In this document: positions 32,285 to 47,200 of the stretch, piece by piece
Position numbering within the stretch: the stretch's first letter is position 1
How the letters are laid out: each line of letters opens with the position of its first letter
Assembly (NCBI GenBank): GCA_013407085.1
Contig: JACCGJ010000350.1
Location: 49,027-113,026 of the forward strand
Direction of reading: 5' to 3'
DNA from: Atriophallophorus winterbourni
Lineage: Eukaryota > Platyhelminthes > Trematoda > Plagiorchiida > Microphallidae
DNA: 64,000 nt
The notes under the pieces: model-generated
The model's database searches: none
What the model was told of the DNA's origin: nothing
Seen by the model: only the letters and a program-made list of their open reading frames with translations
Made by a program: the position numbers and the translations under genes

Positions 32285-35200
32285 GTTAGATAGATTATCA
32301 TCATCATCATCATCATGAAGCACAAGTCTGGAGCCAGACAAAGTGCCAAGCAATATGAAGCAGGAAAAGCAGATAAGCAAGCGCGTGGAAAAGGGAAAGC
32401 AGGCAAGCGGAATACGCAAAAGCAAATGCACAAAAAAGCAGCTTGTTTTTGTAGTTTCACTGCATGCGATTTTTTGGGTTTTTTTGTTTTTTTTTATGTA
32501 AAATAATACCGAATAAAAAAATTATGACACACATAATAAAATACACTGGCGCCACTGACTTCGGTTTGTAGCCATATCGCGTAAGGTTTCCAGCCAACTA
32601 TTAGGTGGAGCTTTTGGACCCCACCCAGGCAAACGAATACGCCCAACTGAGCCTAGCGCTACGGTGAGTTTCTTCATCCCAACGCGCCACGTCATGGACT
32701 GGCCACCCGATCTTTTCTCCCAGCTTCTGTCAGGCTCTGCGAATAAGGCGCGGTACGGTAAACGGTGAGTAGGCATTCTTAATACATGTCCCAACCATCG
32801 CAAGCGAGCAAGCATCAGCATTTCTCTCAGTCCGTGGCCACCTGGTCCTAACACCCGCTTGCAGACATCTATATTTGTAACACGATGCTGCCACCGAATG
32901 CGAGCAATTCTACGCAGGCAACGGGTATCAAAAACAGAAAGCCGACGGACATCTTCCGCTCGGATAGACCAGGTTTCGCAGCCATAAAGGAGTGTAGCAC
33001 GCACCACTGCGTTGTACACTCGGCCTTTAGTATGGAGTGAAACATCGCGTCGACGCCACAGGTGGCGAAGGTTAGCAAACGCTGCACCCGCTTTGCGAAC
33101 ACGATGTGAGATCTCGTCCTCGACACAACCGCCAGCGGAGATACAACTGCCAAGGTAAACAAAGCTGTCGACCAATTCAAGATTGACATCGCACACAGTT
33201 AGGTTTGGAAGAGAGCCGCTCCAATCCTGGGTAAGTGTTTTACACTTGTTAGGCGCAAAGCACATGCCATACCTTGAAGCTTCAAGTGCCAGGCGGTCCA
33301 GGGCTTGTTGCATTATATGAGGGTCATCTCCCAGAAGTGCGATGTCATCGGCATACTCTAGATCGGTCGCTCGCTCACCCGGCAGAAGTTCAACACCTGT
33401 GCCCACCAGGCCAGCTAAAGCTTTTCTCAGGACATCGTCGATCGCGAAGTTAAAAAGGAACGGCGAGATAGGGCAGCCCTGCCGCACCCCGCTGGAGATA
33501 TTGAACGAGGACGACAATTGTCCGTACGCTCGAACCCTGCCCGAAGTTTGGCAATATAATGCTTTCAAGATCCAAACATACTTCTCGGGCACTCCATGTC
33601 TCAGTAGACAGTTCCAAAGACTTTCACGATCGATTGAATCGAATGCCGCTCGGATGTCAAGGAATACCACGATAGTTGGTTTACGAAAAGTGTGGCGTTG
33701 CTCCAGTAACTGACGGAGTGTGAAAATTTGATCTATGCACCCTCGGCCGGCACGAAACCCAGTTTGCTCCTCACGGATTTGCTCTTCCCGTTTGGTACTC
33801 AATCGGTGAAGCAGAATGGACGCCAGTATTTTAGGAGCTACTGAAATGAGACTGATACCCCGATGATTTTCACAGGAATCGCGCCGTCCCTTTTTGAAAA
33901 TAGGAGCAATTATTGATTCTCTCCAAGGGATCGGAACGCGTTCCTCAGCCCATATGTTGGCGAACAGCGCTTGAAGTTCGCGAACTAAAGCGAAACCGCC
34001 ATCTTTGAACAATGACGGAAGCAAAGCATCAGCACCTGATGCCCGATGGCGCTTAAGGCTCCGGACTACACTGTAAATCTCTGATTGAGTCGGAGCCTCA
34101 AGAGAAATCGACCATGGGGTACAGTGTTCCGTATTCTCGAAATCAGTGGGTGCAGAAGGCCAGTTAAACTGTGCTTCAAAATGTTCTGCCCATCGCTCCA
34201 TGCGTCTGTGCATGTTAAAAACTGGCAAACCATCTGCTTCACGTATCAACTCACTGATGCCTGGTCGCCCGCTTCCAGTTGTTCTGATGAGTTGGAACAA
34301 TTTTCTGAAATTGCCTACAGCTGCCGCAGATTCCATTTCCGTAGCCTTAGAACTCCACCAACTTTCCCTGTCGGTTCTCAAACTGGCAACCAGTTTACGT
34401 TTAATAAGCCTTCGTGACGCATCATGTATGCTATCAGCAGAAAGCAACCGACGTTGGTCCATTAATTGGAGAGAATTCGCAGAAACCCAGTGCTGAGCTA
34501 CACGGGAAGTCAACCCACAACTATCCAACGCGGCTGTTTCCAAGGAGGTTTGAATCCCACTCCATTGGTCATCGATACTATTTTGGGGAACTGTAGACAG
34601 ATGCAGACTCAAATTGGCCTGAAACCCTCGGAGAACCGGGAGATCGTTAAGCCTAGCAACATTCAACTGCCTTGCAACATTTCTACGTTTCCCACCAAAA
34701 CGCATCGAGAGCTTAGCACAGACTAACGCATGATCGGACTCTAGACAGGTGCCCCAGTAGGAGCGGCAATCTTGCACACTCCCTCGCCAGGAGTAGCTGA
34801 TAGCAATATGGTCAATTTGCGTGAACAAGGCCGCCGATGGAGATCTCCAAGTGGAGCAGTGGCGCTTCGAATGGCGGAAGTTAGTGCTGGCAAGGTACAG
34901 TCTGTGCTCTGAGCACAAGTTAAGCAATCTTTCGCCGTTGTCATTACGATGACAATCGAGACCAAATCGTCCACCCACGAAATGCTCGTTTAAGGATAGA
35001 CGGCCAACACGTGCATTCATGTCTCCAGCTAGGACAACGATGTCACTCCTCGATGCAAGTCTAATGAGTTCTTGTAATCTTCCATAAAACTCATCCTTGT
35101 CACGTTCAGAGCTACAGTTAGTCGGTGCATAGGCAGCAACCACAAACAGGTCGCGGGATTGGTTGCGAAATCGGCCTTTTTTGCACGAACCCTGTAGTCT

Positions 35201-38200
35201 TACTGCACAAAGGCGACTGTCGACTGGGATCCAGTCTAACAGTGCGACCTCAGCTCGCTCACTCAAGACGATTCCGACACCAGCTTGACCAGATACCATG
35301 GCATCGTCATCAGTGGACAAACGTAGATAGTGTGACTTACGTAAGTTAGAAGGGTTAGACAATCGTGTAACTGAGCTAGAGTTATGCATGCGTGTTTCCG
35401 ACAAACAGCACACATCGACGTCGAGGCTATCAAGCGTGCGAGCCAAGGCTGCCTGCTGTCCGATGCTAGCTAAAGTCCGTACATTAAACGCAGCTAATTT
35501 GAATGGTACGCGTGGGCGGAAGAACGCTCTGGAGGCATTCGAAGCAGGCAAAATATTCGAAGTAGCTGAATTTGGAAACCTCGATGAACAAGCTGCACTT
35601 CTGTCAGGGCTAACCAAAGAACCACAAAACGGAAAACAGTTATTAAAAAAGTTTGCATGCAGTGTGAGATCATGTAAAGCATTTTGAGCAGAGAGCAAAG
35701 AGCTTGAGAGCAGAGAGCGCGAGAGCACGGGATCTGTCATTTTTACCTTTATTTTCATAATTGCTTGTGGGCGTGATACTACCCGGTTGCCCAGGCCGAA
35801 GTAGGGGGTTAGCTTAGGGGGCCCCACCCGGAGCCTTTGGCTAAAAAGCCTGAACCACAAGGCAGTGGCTTGAGACTGAGTTTGTCTGACCTCTATCCAT
35901 CGACCTTCCTGGTATGAGTAGCTCTGCTGGCACCAAAAGGCACCACCCAGTATAGCTCAATGGGTCATGAAGGTACACAAACCATCGCACCACGTTAAGG
36001 TCCAGTCTCAGCGCGATAGATAGATAGATAAATAGATAGATAGATGTTGATAGGTAGATGCATTTATGTGTGCATGCTCCTAATCCAGGCCAACTACAGC
36101 ACAATCATAGGAAGATGTGTGGGTTATATTATAATAGCTAGAGACAATTCGTAGTTGTGATTGCTTTCTCGATTGATGAAAAGTTCCCGGTCCTGTTTGT
36201 GAAACTTTCCGGCTCACCTTGACTCCTGCTCAAACTCGACCTTGAAAACTGGCCACCTCACTAGTTCGCTTGATTGTTAAGCATAGTTTAAAGCATTCAC
36301 TTTTTCGTGCCAAATGTTTTTTCCACCTTTGGCATTGTTCATTTCACTCGAATCTCTTTCTAACTCTAGCGCCGAGGAGAAGGCTAAAGATACCGCTCGT
36401 GGGAATGTCGGTGATCAGGTAAGTGCATTTCTCTGCTCATGTACGATAGCCCGTTGTTATTTCTAACATGTCGATTTTCGTTTTGTCATAATTTATCCCT
36501 ATTTCAAGTGCTGTCTTTTTAAGTGGCTCCCGACTTGTTATTTTTCACATCAGCTGATCTGCTTGTTTAATCATTGCTTGAAGTCTGCGGAACAGTGTGC
36601 AGTACAACATTATGATCGCTGACAAGTATTTAATCTTTATTGTGCTTTACCGCCATACCATCATCGTTTTACTGTATCTGTGGAAAAGCTATTTAACGAG
36701 CTCTGACGTCTACATTGACATGCAGCAGTTTTGTTGTGTGCAGTAACCCCCTTCTTAGTTGACTAGCTTAATGTGGGAACACGATTGAGTCTGGACGGCA
36801 TTTAACCCTTCTAATATCCGCCTAGGCCTTTGCAACCGGACAACCCAACATTTAGCCTGGTGTGAGTTTAGTACTTTCACTCATACATGCATACATACGT
36901 GTATACATTCGTGCTTCTCACTTCGCTTTGCAGCCATATCGCCCAAGATTTCGAAGCAAATATTAGGTGGATCTTTTGAGCGTCTCTAGGCAAACGAATA
37001 CGTCCTACTGGGCCCAGCGCTACGGCGCTCCTTATCATCCGAGCGCGCCACATCTCGTGCAGTGGATATTCACAGCTGATGAGCTCCAGTTAGAGCGAAA
37101 CTCGAGTCCAGTGCTTCCAATGTGGACCGTCGTGATCAACTTTGTGAATATTTCAAAGGACAGTACTGATGAGGACTCGATCCCCCGATCACTAATATTA
37201 GAGTCGCACATCTTACGGCCCGGAGTGCTATTTAATTATGTTTCCTGTTCTGATAAAGCTTCTTTATCAGTGGCGAGACGTTACCCAAAACTGCTTTAAC
37301 CGATTGCTTTAAACGTACGCACGCCGTTTATTGAATTTCCTCGAATTTAAGTTGTACCGTCTTCCATCGCTAGACCTAGAAAGGGTATTAAATATTCTGG
37401 TATTTTTCTGGTTATAATGCGTCGCTGGTCCATCGCCCAACACTTTACAACTTAGCTTTGGACGTCAATTTGCATCGTTATTATGTCGAGCTAATTTACT
37501 TAACTATTAAATTTTTATTTTTTAAGATTGTCTGTTCTGGCTGGCTTTATTTCACGAATCCTACTCTACTCCGAGGCGGTAGTCGGTCTTACTTCTTCGA
37601 GTTGACAGCTGAAAATCTTCGTTGGTACATCGATGACACGGTACGTGTGCTATTTTGTATCATTCTAACTACTTATATTTATTCAGTAGTCACTATTTCA
37701 GCAATCCATATTACACCTCCGTTTGAAATTGTTCTCCTACAATTTTCTTCTCAACTTCAATTCAGAAAGAGGAGCTAAGGTTCACGTTGAGCTTGGAGCA
37801 CATCAAACAACGTTCTGGTGATACTGGTTTCTTATCGAAACGGCCGACAATTATCTTGTTCCACACTGATCCGAAGGTTAATATCTACAAGGATTACAAA
37901 CAATTAGTTCTCGCTGCGGATACTCTTGAAGCTGGTGAGTCTTGGAGGGCAGCGTTCGTCCGCGCTGGGGTTCATCCAGATCGTCCTGCTAAGAAAGATG
38001 GTGAAACGGTGAGCTTCTTTTACGGTTCGGTGAAACTTATCAATAATAATCACGATTACGATGTAGTTTCTTTGCGGTCTTACGTAGCTCCCTTGATTAA
38101 TGTTTTGCATCTTTTCCCCTGTTTTAGTTTCCACAACAAATTTGTTTCACTCATCTTACAATACTTTCTTTTTGTGTTGTTTAGTGCATTTTTCTAAGGA

Positions 38201-41200
38201 ACCGATGTAATCCTAGTAATCTAAGTAATCTTTCCCGTCAGCTTTCGGAGACATGGTCGGATTTTCAGGACTCGTTTGAAAAAAAGAACGCTCAAGCTTT
38301 TCGAGTGTTCAATTGTACAATGCTTTTGTAATGCGTCGGTAACACTGTTATATTTATTTGCCAGCAATAATGAGCTGCACGGTGGAGTTTCACTTCCATT
38401 TTGCCTTTAATTTTATCTGTTTAGGCCTGGCCAACTTGATAGTAACTTAGCCCACCTTCATTCTCTCTGACTGTGTGGGACTTTGCTTACATCCAGGCTG
38501 CTGCTTTGATACGCCTTGTTTGGTATAAGCCTTAAATACATAACTTTCCACATGGGATTTGAAGGTTTGTAAACAGCAAGCGGGATTCAGTCTTGGTAAA
38601 GGGTGTGATGTAATGTTTTCCAACTTAAATTGGACGGACGATGTATTTCGCGTTTTCGCAGATTACTTGCTAGCTCTAATTCTACCTGGCCGTTTCTAGA
38701 CGCTCGGTTCCTGTTTCAACTTGTACGCTGGTGAGTCCTTTGGAACTGGGATTGAAGCTCGGTCTTGGAAGCATGCGGTATATGGTAGCATTGCATGCTG
38801 AGGTATATTATTTAGTAGTACTCCTTCGATTTATCTGTTTTCTTGTTGTGTTTCCGTCTTAAAATGGGTGTATCGTTTGTTTTTCCATCTATTTGGCGTC
38901 TCTTTTGATAAAGTTACATGTCGTACCTTGAGTGTTGTTCTCGATGGATTGTTAAATATCGTGTTTGCTTTTAACCGCCCATTTTTATCACAGAATGATA
39001 GGGATTCTCATGAAGGAATTGATCCCCGCCTCGAGAGGCAAGTTGAAGTTATTCGCAGCCTGGTGGATTCGTACATGAAAATTGTGAACCGAACGCAAAG
39101 GGACATAGTACCCAAGGTTGTCATGTGTGAACTTATCAACCAGGTGAGTGTTCAACTCGTATTTACTATCCATTGGCACTGTGTTCACTTCTCTTGAAGG
39201 CTCTGATCATGATTAGTTATGGGGTTAATGAGTCGAGACTGTGCGAATAATCAGGCTGTGTGACATGGCCACAGTTCAACTTTGTAATTATATTCATACA
39301 TACATAGATGCTTATCTACACACACCTGCAAGCTGTTCGCGTTAGCCATCAATGCTCCGCAATGTTCGGATAAGGACATGACCAAGGTCACACGTGTCAT
39401 AGGTAAGGACGCCTCACCCAACAATGCTCGACATGGATGTCGTTCTGTTTAGAACACCTTGCAATCGCGATTCGCGGCCCTTGTGTTTCAGAGTACTTGG
39501 TATCATGGGAAGTTGCTGCGTTGAACATTTCCGTAAGAATTTCTCTTCGGGACACATTATTGCAGTTGGAGAGAATATTGTTCGCTCATTGCGTCAGATT
39601 TGTACAAACCCTGTGTCGGGTTCTACGAAAGTAGACAGTTGGCGTTTGTTTCTACGTGAACAGGAAGCAATCTCTACGCAGACTGTTTTTTTACTAAAAC
39701 AGCAAACTGGACAGTGTTCTTGAGGACGTCTGAAATTTCAATGACCTAAGAAAGCTGGCTATTGTGGATGCTGAATTAAACGAACGGGTTGTTACACTTG
39801 GCAAGGTGGGATTTTTTAAACTCCGTTGAAGATTTCGTCTAGTTTGTTGCTGAATCGTCTGCATAATCGTTGTGAAGCCCTTATTTTTCTTAGTTTCCTG
39901 TTTTGTGTGCTACTACCCAGTTGCTTTGGCCGAGGGTAGCTTAAAGAGCTCCATTTTGTTCAATTCTCTAATGGATCCATGCAATCTAGGCATGCAGACA
40001 GCGAGCATTCAGATAGACCGCGATAAGAGACTTTTTGATTTAGATTATGCTGACGATGTAGTTCTACTCTTCGATTCCTATACGGATGTTCAGTATACTT
40101 TAGACCGACTGTGTATTATCATACCATCCTTCGGTAAGCGCTTTGCACCTTCCAAGTGCAAAATTTCTGTTACGGGATATTGATCCGATTGAAAGAGCGC
40201 TAAGCCTTGCGACTGTATACTGTTTTACGTATTTGGATATTTTCATTACTCGCAACGCCTGATGAAATAAGATTTCACCCCGCATTTCGAGTGTCACAGT
40301 ATCTTTTCTTAACTTCGCTCATCTGTGGCGTCAAACAGGTTTGTCTCTACAGCTCAAGTGTAGAGTCTATAAGGCTAGGTTTCGTGCGGTTTTACTATGC
40401 AGATGTGTAACTTGGACACTTCTGCAGGTCTTTGACAATCGCTGTCTCCGCACCATCATGGGTGTTACTTGACAAAATCGGATACATAATGCAACTATCT
40501 GTAATCGAATTTTTGGTAGCGACATAGACATCGAAAACAAGTTAACATGCATTGACTTCGTATTGCGAAGGGGAAATCGTCGTGTTCCTAAAGCGGTTTT
40601 GTTCGCCACTCCTAACTCGGAATGGCGTCGTTGTAAGGATGGCCAAACTCTGACTTGGCTCACGTTGATTAAGGCTTTGACTGTTAAACTTGCTGCGGTT
40701 GGTGCGATGAAAATTCACGGTGGCTCATTACGCTTAGCAGTTTGGCCTCTAAATCGTATTCAGTGGCGGTCTTGTAGACATCTTGGAGTGTTTGATTAAT
40801 CCCCTGTCTCTTGTCACGCGAATTGGCAGGAAAAGCTTGCTATTATGTGTGATAGTGCAAGCGGCTAGGAAGCTGTCATGCTGATGTCGCTCTACTCGTT
40901 CACATCACTTGCTTGAATGCGTGATTGATTTGAGATGTAGGTACCTAATCCCAGTATGGCCGTGCTAATTTTCTACATGTTCAGCAGCTTTTTATGTCGC
41001 ACTATTCCTTATCTTTTTAGAATTTTTACTGTGTCATGGTTGTGTGGTAGTTAAGCACTTGTTCCTGGTGTAATGCTGTTTTGTGATGAGGAGGGGGAGG
41101 AGGAGGCCTCACTAGTAACGTTCGTCTAAAAAGCCTCACTGAAAACAATATGTGGACAAGAAATGAAAACGGTAATGAGACTCCAGCGTTTTTGCACATA

Positions 41201-44200
41201 CAGCTCCGTACATGTGGCATATCGATGTAGCGCGTTTTCATGTGAGCTGAACAGTAGTACAGCATTCTCATCTTTCTAAGCCTGGGAAACCTGACAGTTA
41301 CTTGGTCCATGTGCGGCACTTTGCATGGATCAGGCTTGTGATTTCATACTTTCGTACATACAGCACTATTTTGATCATATAATACTGACATCCATAAACT
41401 GACAATGACATGCTCAACCGGCTATGAATATCTAACCAACTGATTTACCCATCGTATACGGAGATTTTCTTTCTGACTCAACCGCAGGCACCTGGTTTAA
41501 ATTATTAATTTGTTTGTCACACAGCTAATTTGTTCATTTGCGGTGTCACATCTTCTCTCCTTCGTTCTGTCGGCTTCACGCAACTATCAAGATCAATGAC
41601 AGATTTTGGATCACCGTTGTTCAATTTCTTTTCCACCATGTGTTGTCCTCCGTGGAACCTTGATTAGTTATTACCGAAATTGGCGTTTAATTGTTTCGCT
41701 TTGATTACAAGTGCTGCGAAAATGGTTTAGTAGGGAACTCGGTTATCAGTACTTGCGAGGCACCGTTGCGAGGAACTACGATGATACGGCGAGGTCACTT
41801 CTTGCTATGCATTACACGTTAGACTTGCCGCGCGTCACCCATACACGTCTAAAATCGCTTACTGACGACTACGTTTCGTGCAACTCTTGTTGTAGTTGAA
41901 ATCATTACAACTGCTCGCGTCTAGTACGCTTTTTCATGCTAACTGGCGTCTTGGCTCTCTTATGATACCGTGTCTAAGGCTGCTCTAAGGAATTCTCCAC
42001 AAGCTCAACGCATTGGCTTTCGGTGAATAGCAGGTTCGGTGTGTGCGTGCCCTTAATGGCTGAATCATGCCTGTAAAACTCAAAGAGTAGGTAGACTTTG
42101 CAATCCAGTCGAGTCATACACCTCATGATGTGTGTTGTGATTAGTGAAACGTCAGCAATGCGTAACCGTGTAGCTTTCGTAATTGGAGCTAAAACACTCT
42201 TGAGTCAGTTAATTTGCTCTCAATACTATCACTCTACTAACGGTGTGGGTTGTTGTTCTCAAATTCAACACTGCGTTCAAAAAATATTTGCATCCAAACC
42301 AAAACACAGAAAGTGTTGAATTAATCGGAGCCGAGTCACATGCAAGTTGACCGCACCAATTTCCTGTCCCCATTTTGCGGTCACATTACTGTCTTGTCTT
42401 TTTCAGATGAAAAACTTCCTGCACATTGAACTCCTATCGGCCTTTTACAAACAAGACTTGGTAAGTTTTTTTGTTTATTTTCATAACATCAAGTTTGTGG
42501 AATATCCACACCACCTACCCGCATTTTGAGTTGCTAATTGTCGTTTTTTGCCATTCACGGCCTCTGTGCATTCTCTTCGTTCATGTTATCGCTGATTAGG
42601 TCACATTGATAATGCGTGTTGACGATTCACTGGCATGCAATCATTACATCATCATATCTAGTACATAGAGCTTAGAGGACCATGAAAGCTAACTTGGTCT
42701 CTAATGATAAAGCATGGTTTGTGATCTTTTAAATGGCACCGTATAGATTGATGCCAATCAAGCTTAGTGAGCTGCATGCGGAAACATGGTCCTTAACTGC
42801 TGTTCGGTATATCTGTCCAGGCCTAGGCAACCGGAGAGTATTCCAGCCCATGTGCAGTCTACAACTGTGAGTCATTTTATCTTTCTAGGTAAGACCAAGC
42901 TTGGTTTTAGTCGTACAAACTGGTCATTTGTCTTGGCACACGCAGACTGACAGTTGAATTGTATCAGTTTCGTATCCAATGCATGCTTTGACGCGAAGTA
43001 GCAGAACTAATCTAAACAGATGGTGGAATTCAACCTCCGTGTTCCGATATTTTCATGTATTCCCATTTGAGTCTTTTCGCCAATAATGTTATATTGTACC
43101 AGAGCAGAACCCAAGTAATACTTAGCCGAAAGCATAACACTGAAAACTTTATACTATTAGTCACTATTGACTGACTAAACGCAACACCACGCGTAGCAAG
43201 CACAGAGGCAGATCTTTCAGGCAGAGAGCTTTATCGTATCTGATCAAAAGGCAGATTAGTCTGCGGCTGATATTTATACTATGTTTGGCTGATAAGATAG
43301 ACCAATCAGAATCGAGAATCAGAAAACCACAAACTTGTACTTTGGATTTCTTATCCGCTCGTTTGCCCTTCCTGTGTCTGGAGTGCCGAAACCCAAAAAC
43401 CCAATCTTGAACGTCATCGCTCCAAGATGTTTTCCCTAATTGACACTTTTTACAATTTCACTCTGCTCTCACTATCCATCATCGGGTTTCATTTTATTAT
43501 CGATCGCTTTGTATTTCTTTCACAGAATCGATTAATGCAAGAATCCGATGCCGCGAAAAATCTACGTGAGGAGACAATTCGCTTGTACGGTGCGATTAAA
43601 GATTCACTGGACATCATTCGTGATGTCATTTCGAACACACAAGTCACGCCTGTGCCTCCACCGGTTAAGGATGGTTGGCTGGAATCGGTAAGTCGGTTTG
43701 ATGCATGCAGCCCGTTTGTTGCTGCGTATGGCCCAGACTCGAACACACCACTTCAGGGTTATTGTCTCATTGTCACGTTCTCAGGCGAGGCACGGTATCT
43801 GATACGGTTTGGCCACGCTGTGCTTTGTTTGCAACCCTCATATGGATCGATTCGTCTGTCCAAGTTTGCCTGTGCCAATTAGGGTTACTAATACCATCGA
43901 AGTTGTCACCTTTCTATCGTCCTCAAAGCGTTTGTCACCCTGAAGCACCTCAGAACAGAGTTGATTCAAGCTTACTTCTAAAAGGACTAATCTGTAGCTT
44001 AGCTCAGGCAATTTCGGTTTCGAAACTAGGTTGCTTGCACGGGGTCGCTCAATTTTGAAGGTAACGTTTGCACGCGGGAGCTCAGGCACCAAGTTTTTTT
44101 AGGGAACTGTGCGCGTCAAAAATTGTTATTCGTTGATACGAAAACATGATGGATTTAGAGACAAATAGCGTTAGAATTTACTGGAAAATGACGACAAGAT

Positions 44201-47200
44201 ATGTGGAGAAATCAATGCTGTACACGGCCGATTTAAAGGCCCCACGGACTCATTTTTTCATTTTCACCGAGGTGAACGAAGCAGTCGACCCGTTCTAGAC
44301 TAATATCACAGACAGTGAGATTTAAGAGCGTGATCTGCTCTAGTCCTGGCTAATTGTTTTACACAATGCAACACCGTGAAGCTTCAAGTACCAGGTGGTT
44401 GAAGACTTGTTGCGTTACGTGTGGGTCAGCTCCCTGAAGTGGGAGTTTGTCTGCATACACTCCGTATCTTGACAGACAGTTCCGTCGACTTGCGATCGAT
44501 ATAATCGAAACGCATTGCCTCACTTTCATAAACGTGACCTCTTTTCTTGTATACTATCTAGATCAGAGCAGCTTGAGTGGTTTGTGGCCCAGATACAACC
44601 TGCCCGATTTTAATTACGCGCCTGTTTATTTAATCTATTGTTCACGACTTGTCTATCCGCTCTTTCCCGTGTAGATTTCAAACGAACCTCCTTCAACAGG
44701 ATCAGCTCTCCACCCTCCTTCGAATCCACCACAGCGACCGGTAACTCCTCCGCCAGCCTTTGCAGCGTCCAGGGATGTCGCGCGACCTATGCCCAGTCGA
44801 CCTGCTCCCACGATGCCCGTTCGCATACTGCAGCCTACCCCCGCACCAGTGCAGACCACCGCTCCGACACTTCCACAGTTAGTTTCGATATTTCCGACGG
44901 CGTTGATCTCTGTGTCACATTGCTTTATGAATGATCGAGCTGAATGCAGAGTGTGTAGCTGTGTTTGTTGAGTTATTGACCCTTTATCCGTTCATATTAC
45001 ACCTACGTCCAACGTTGTGTGGGGTATTTGTTCTTTGTTGCATCTGCACTCGTGTTCAGAGGATTGAAATCAACTCGACTGCGATGCTTTTGTAATGTGT
45101 ACTGGATAGATATGACATCGAACGACGAACTGGCTTGTTTGAGTGGCTGATATATTTGACATAAAGTTTTTGATAGCCCAGGGACACTATCGCTACCTTT
45201 CCACTCCAAGGATTTTTAGGCGAAAACACGCTGGAGCCTCAATACCATTTTTCTGTTTCCTATATCTGCTTAGGTCTGGTCAATCATGGTTTATCTAAGC
45301 TCATGTCCAGACCATGAGTGTGTGGCACTTTGCCTGACTTTCGGTTTCATAGTTCCACCCACTGGCCAACGCGAAACCAGGTGTGCTGACGTATCGCCGG
45401 TTATTGGTGTGTGATTACCGGAACACGATTCCCCACTGGTTCTATGTGTGTGTGTATGGTTGCTGGATATTCGTGAACACTAATAAAGTCATCTTCCTCT
45501 TGTCTATCGTGCTGTTTCTCCCACCACTGAACTTGCAAGTTCACGAACCGTTTCGCCGCAAAACTCTTCAAGCCACCCGGTTGATGATCGTACCATTTCT
45601 AGCGAGAAATAAATTGTGTTTGTGACGCACACACGGATAATTGTTGATTCAGTTTTAATTATTTTTGCACCATACCCTTGCTATGACCCTAACCATTTCA
45701 ATCCGCCTCTGCCTTTCTTGAACACTTGCTCTTTATCAGTAACCAGTCGTGGATAGCATCACACCGGTAGCAAGTGCTTAACCGCCATACACCCACGACG
45801 ATTAATTTATTAAGTGAAGCGATGTGTGGGACTTGAAGAGTAAGCACAAGCAAATTGAGATGAGCTGCCTACATCGCGAAAGGAACAGGCATTCAATCAA
45901 TGTTCGTGAACGAGTAGAGCGACAACAACACGACGGCTCCGTTGCGGCTTTCACTGCCGTGCATCGTAACAAGCTTTCCTCGTCACTCCATTTGACAACA
46001 TACGTTCAAATTTGTACGCGACAAAAGTAAATGTGACGGGATGCATTCACGAATAGATAAGCGTCAGAACTTCGAAGCAGGCAGGCACTGTTTGTCACAA
46101 TTGACCCGCTCACAAGACACCACGCAAACACTTGTTCTTCTCCATCGTTGCCTACATATTAGCAGCACCTGGAACGTCAACCTCTGTTGACTAGGCTACT
46201 TGAGCTGTCTTTCGACTTTTGTAACCGAAACTCCACGATTAAAGACATTTGTGTCATTCACGTAGCATCCTGTTTTTGTTTGCACTAAGGGTGTATGCTT
46301 GTCGGGCTGTCGATCTTACAAATTAATCATTAAGAATGTGAACACGCATCGCTTGTATTCCGATAGATCGAGATGGTTGCAGCATGCTTATTGTTTCAGT
46401 AGCTTTCCGGAAAGGCTCATTAACACTAACCCCCATGGTCGATGTGCCACAAGGTTCATTATTCGTTTGTTTTCACGTCACTGTCCCTCTGTCGAAACCG
46501 ACAAATGGGCAGTTATTCGAGCATAATGTTCACCTCGATTCGGTAAATGAGCATTATCGATCGCTTTGCAATCAGCCGGTACGCTTTCTTTCTGTTTCCT
46601 TCTGCCGGTAAACACTTCAGGATACCACTTGGCATCAAGTGAGAGCTGAAACTCGTAACCATCCACTCGTTAGGGATTTTGTAAATTTTTCAACCCATTC
46701 TATACACGTCCATCTCCGTCGCTACTAAAAACGGTTGCCCCACCTCCGCTGTTCTATTTTTGCTATCACCGTTACTGTGTATATCCTTCGATTCCATCGG
46801 CAAATTGGCCTCCGGTTTGCGACCATCTCTTCACACGTCACCGAAACTGAGGGTTGAACATCTCGCTTGAATCAACGCCTTTTAGATAAGTTGGTTACTC
46901 CACATTGGCCAAGGGCTAGATTTCTGTATTCTTCATCAGGGACAGTTATGCAATTGTGGCAACTACTGGGTGCTCAACTACCTTATAACTCAGACAAGAT
47001 GAAATCCATAACTGTGATGGGAAGGGATTTGACTTAGACACCCTCGGAAGCCATAAGGGAAGAGTACACACAAACAAACTGGGTACACGTGTTTACACAT
47101 CAAATGGAACATACATTCAACCAAGTTTCCGTATATTCTTCCCGGTTTATCTGCCCAATTTTGTGGCATCTACGTTTACGCTTGTCTCACTAACCGTCTG

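Noticed and set aside
31980..32460. Open frames of 73-156 codons on the minus strand
   Set aside because: They are translations of the GATA microsatellite and have no protein-like composition.
37163..37190. Another CTGATGAG word near the second hammerhead
   Set aside because: No GAAA follows at the right distance and no stem II hairpin forms.
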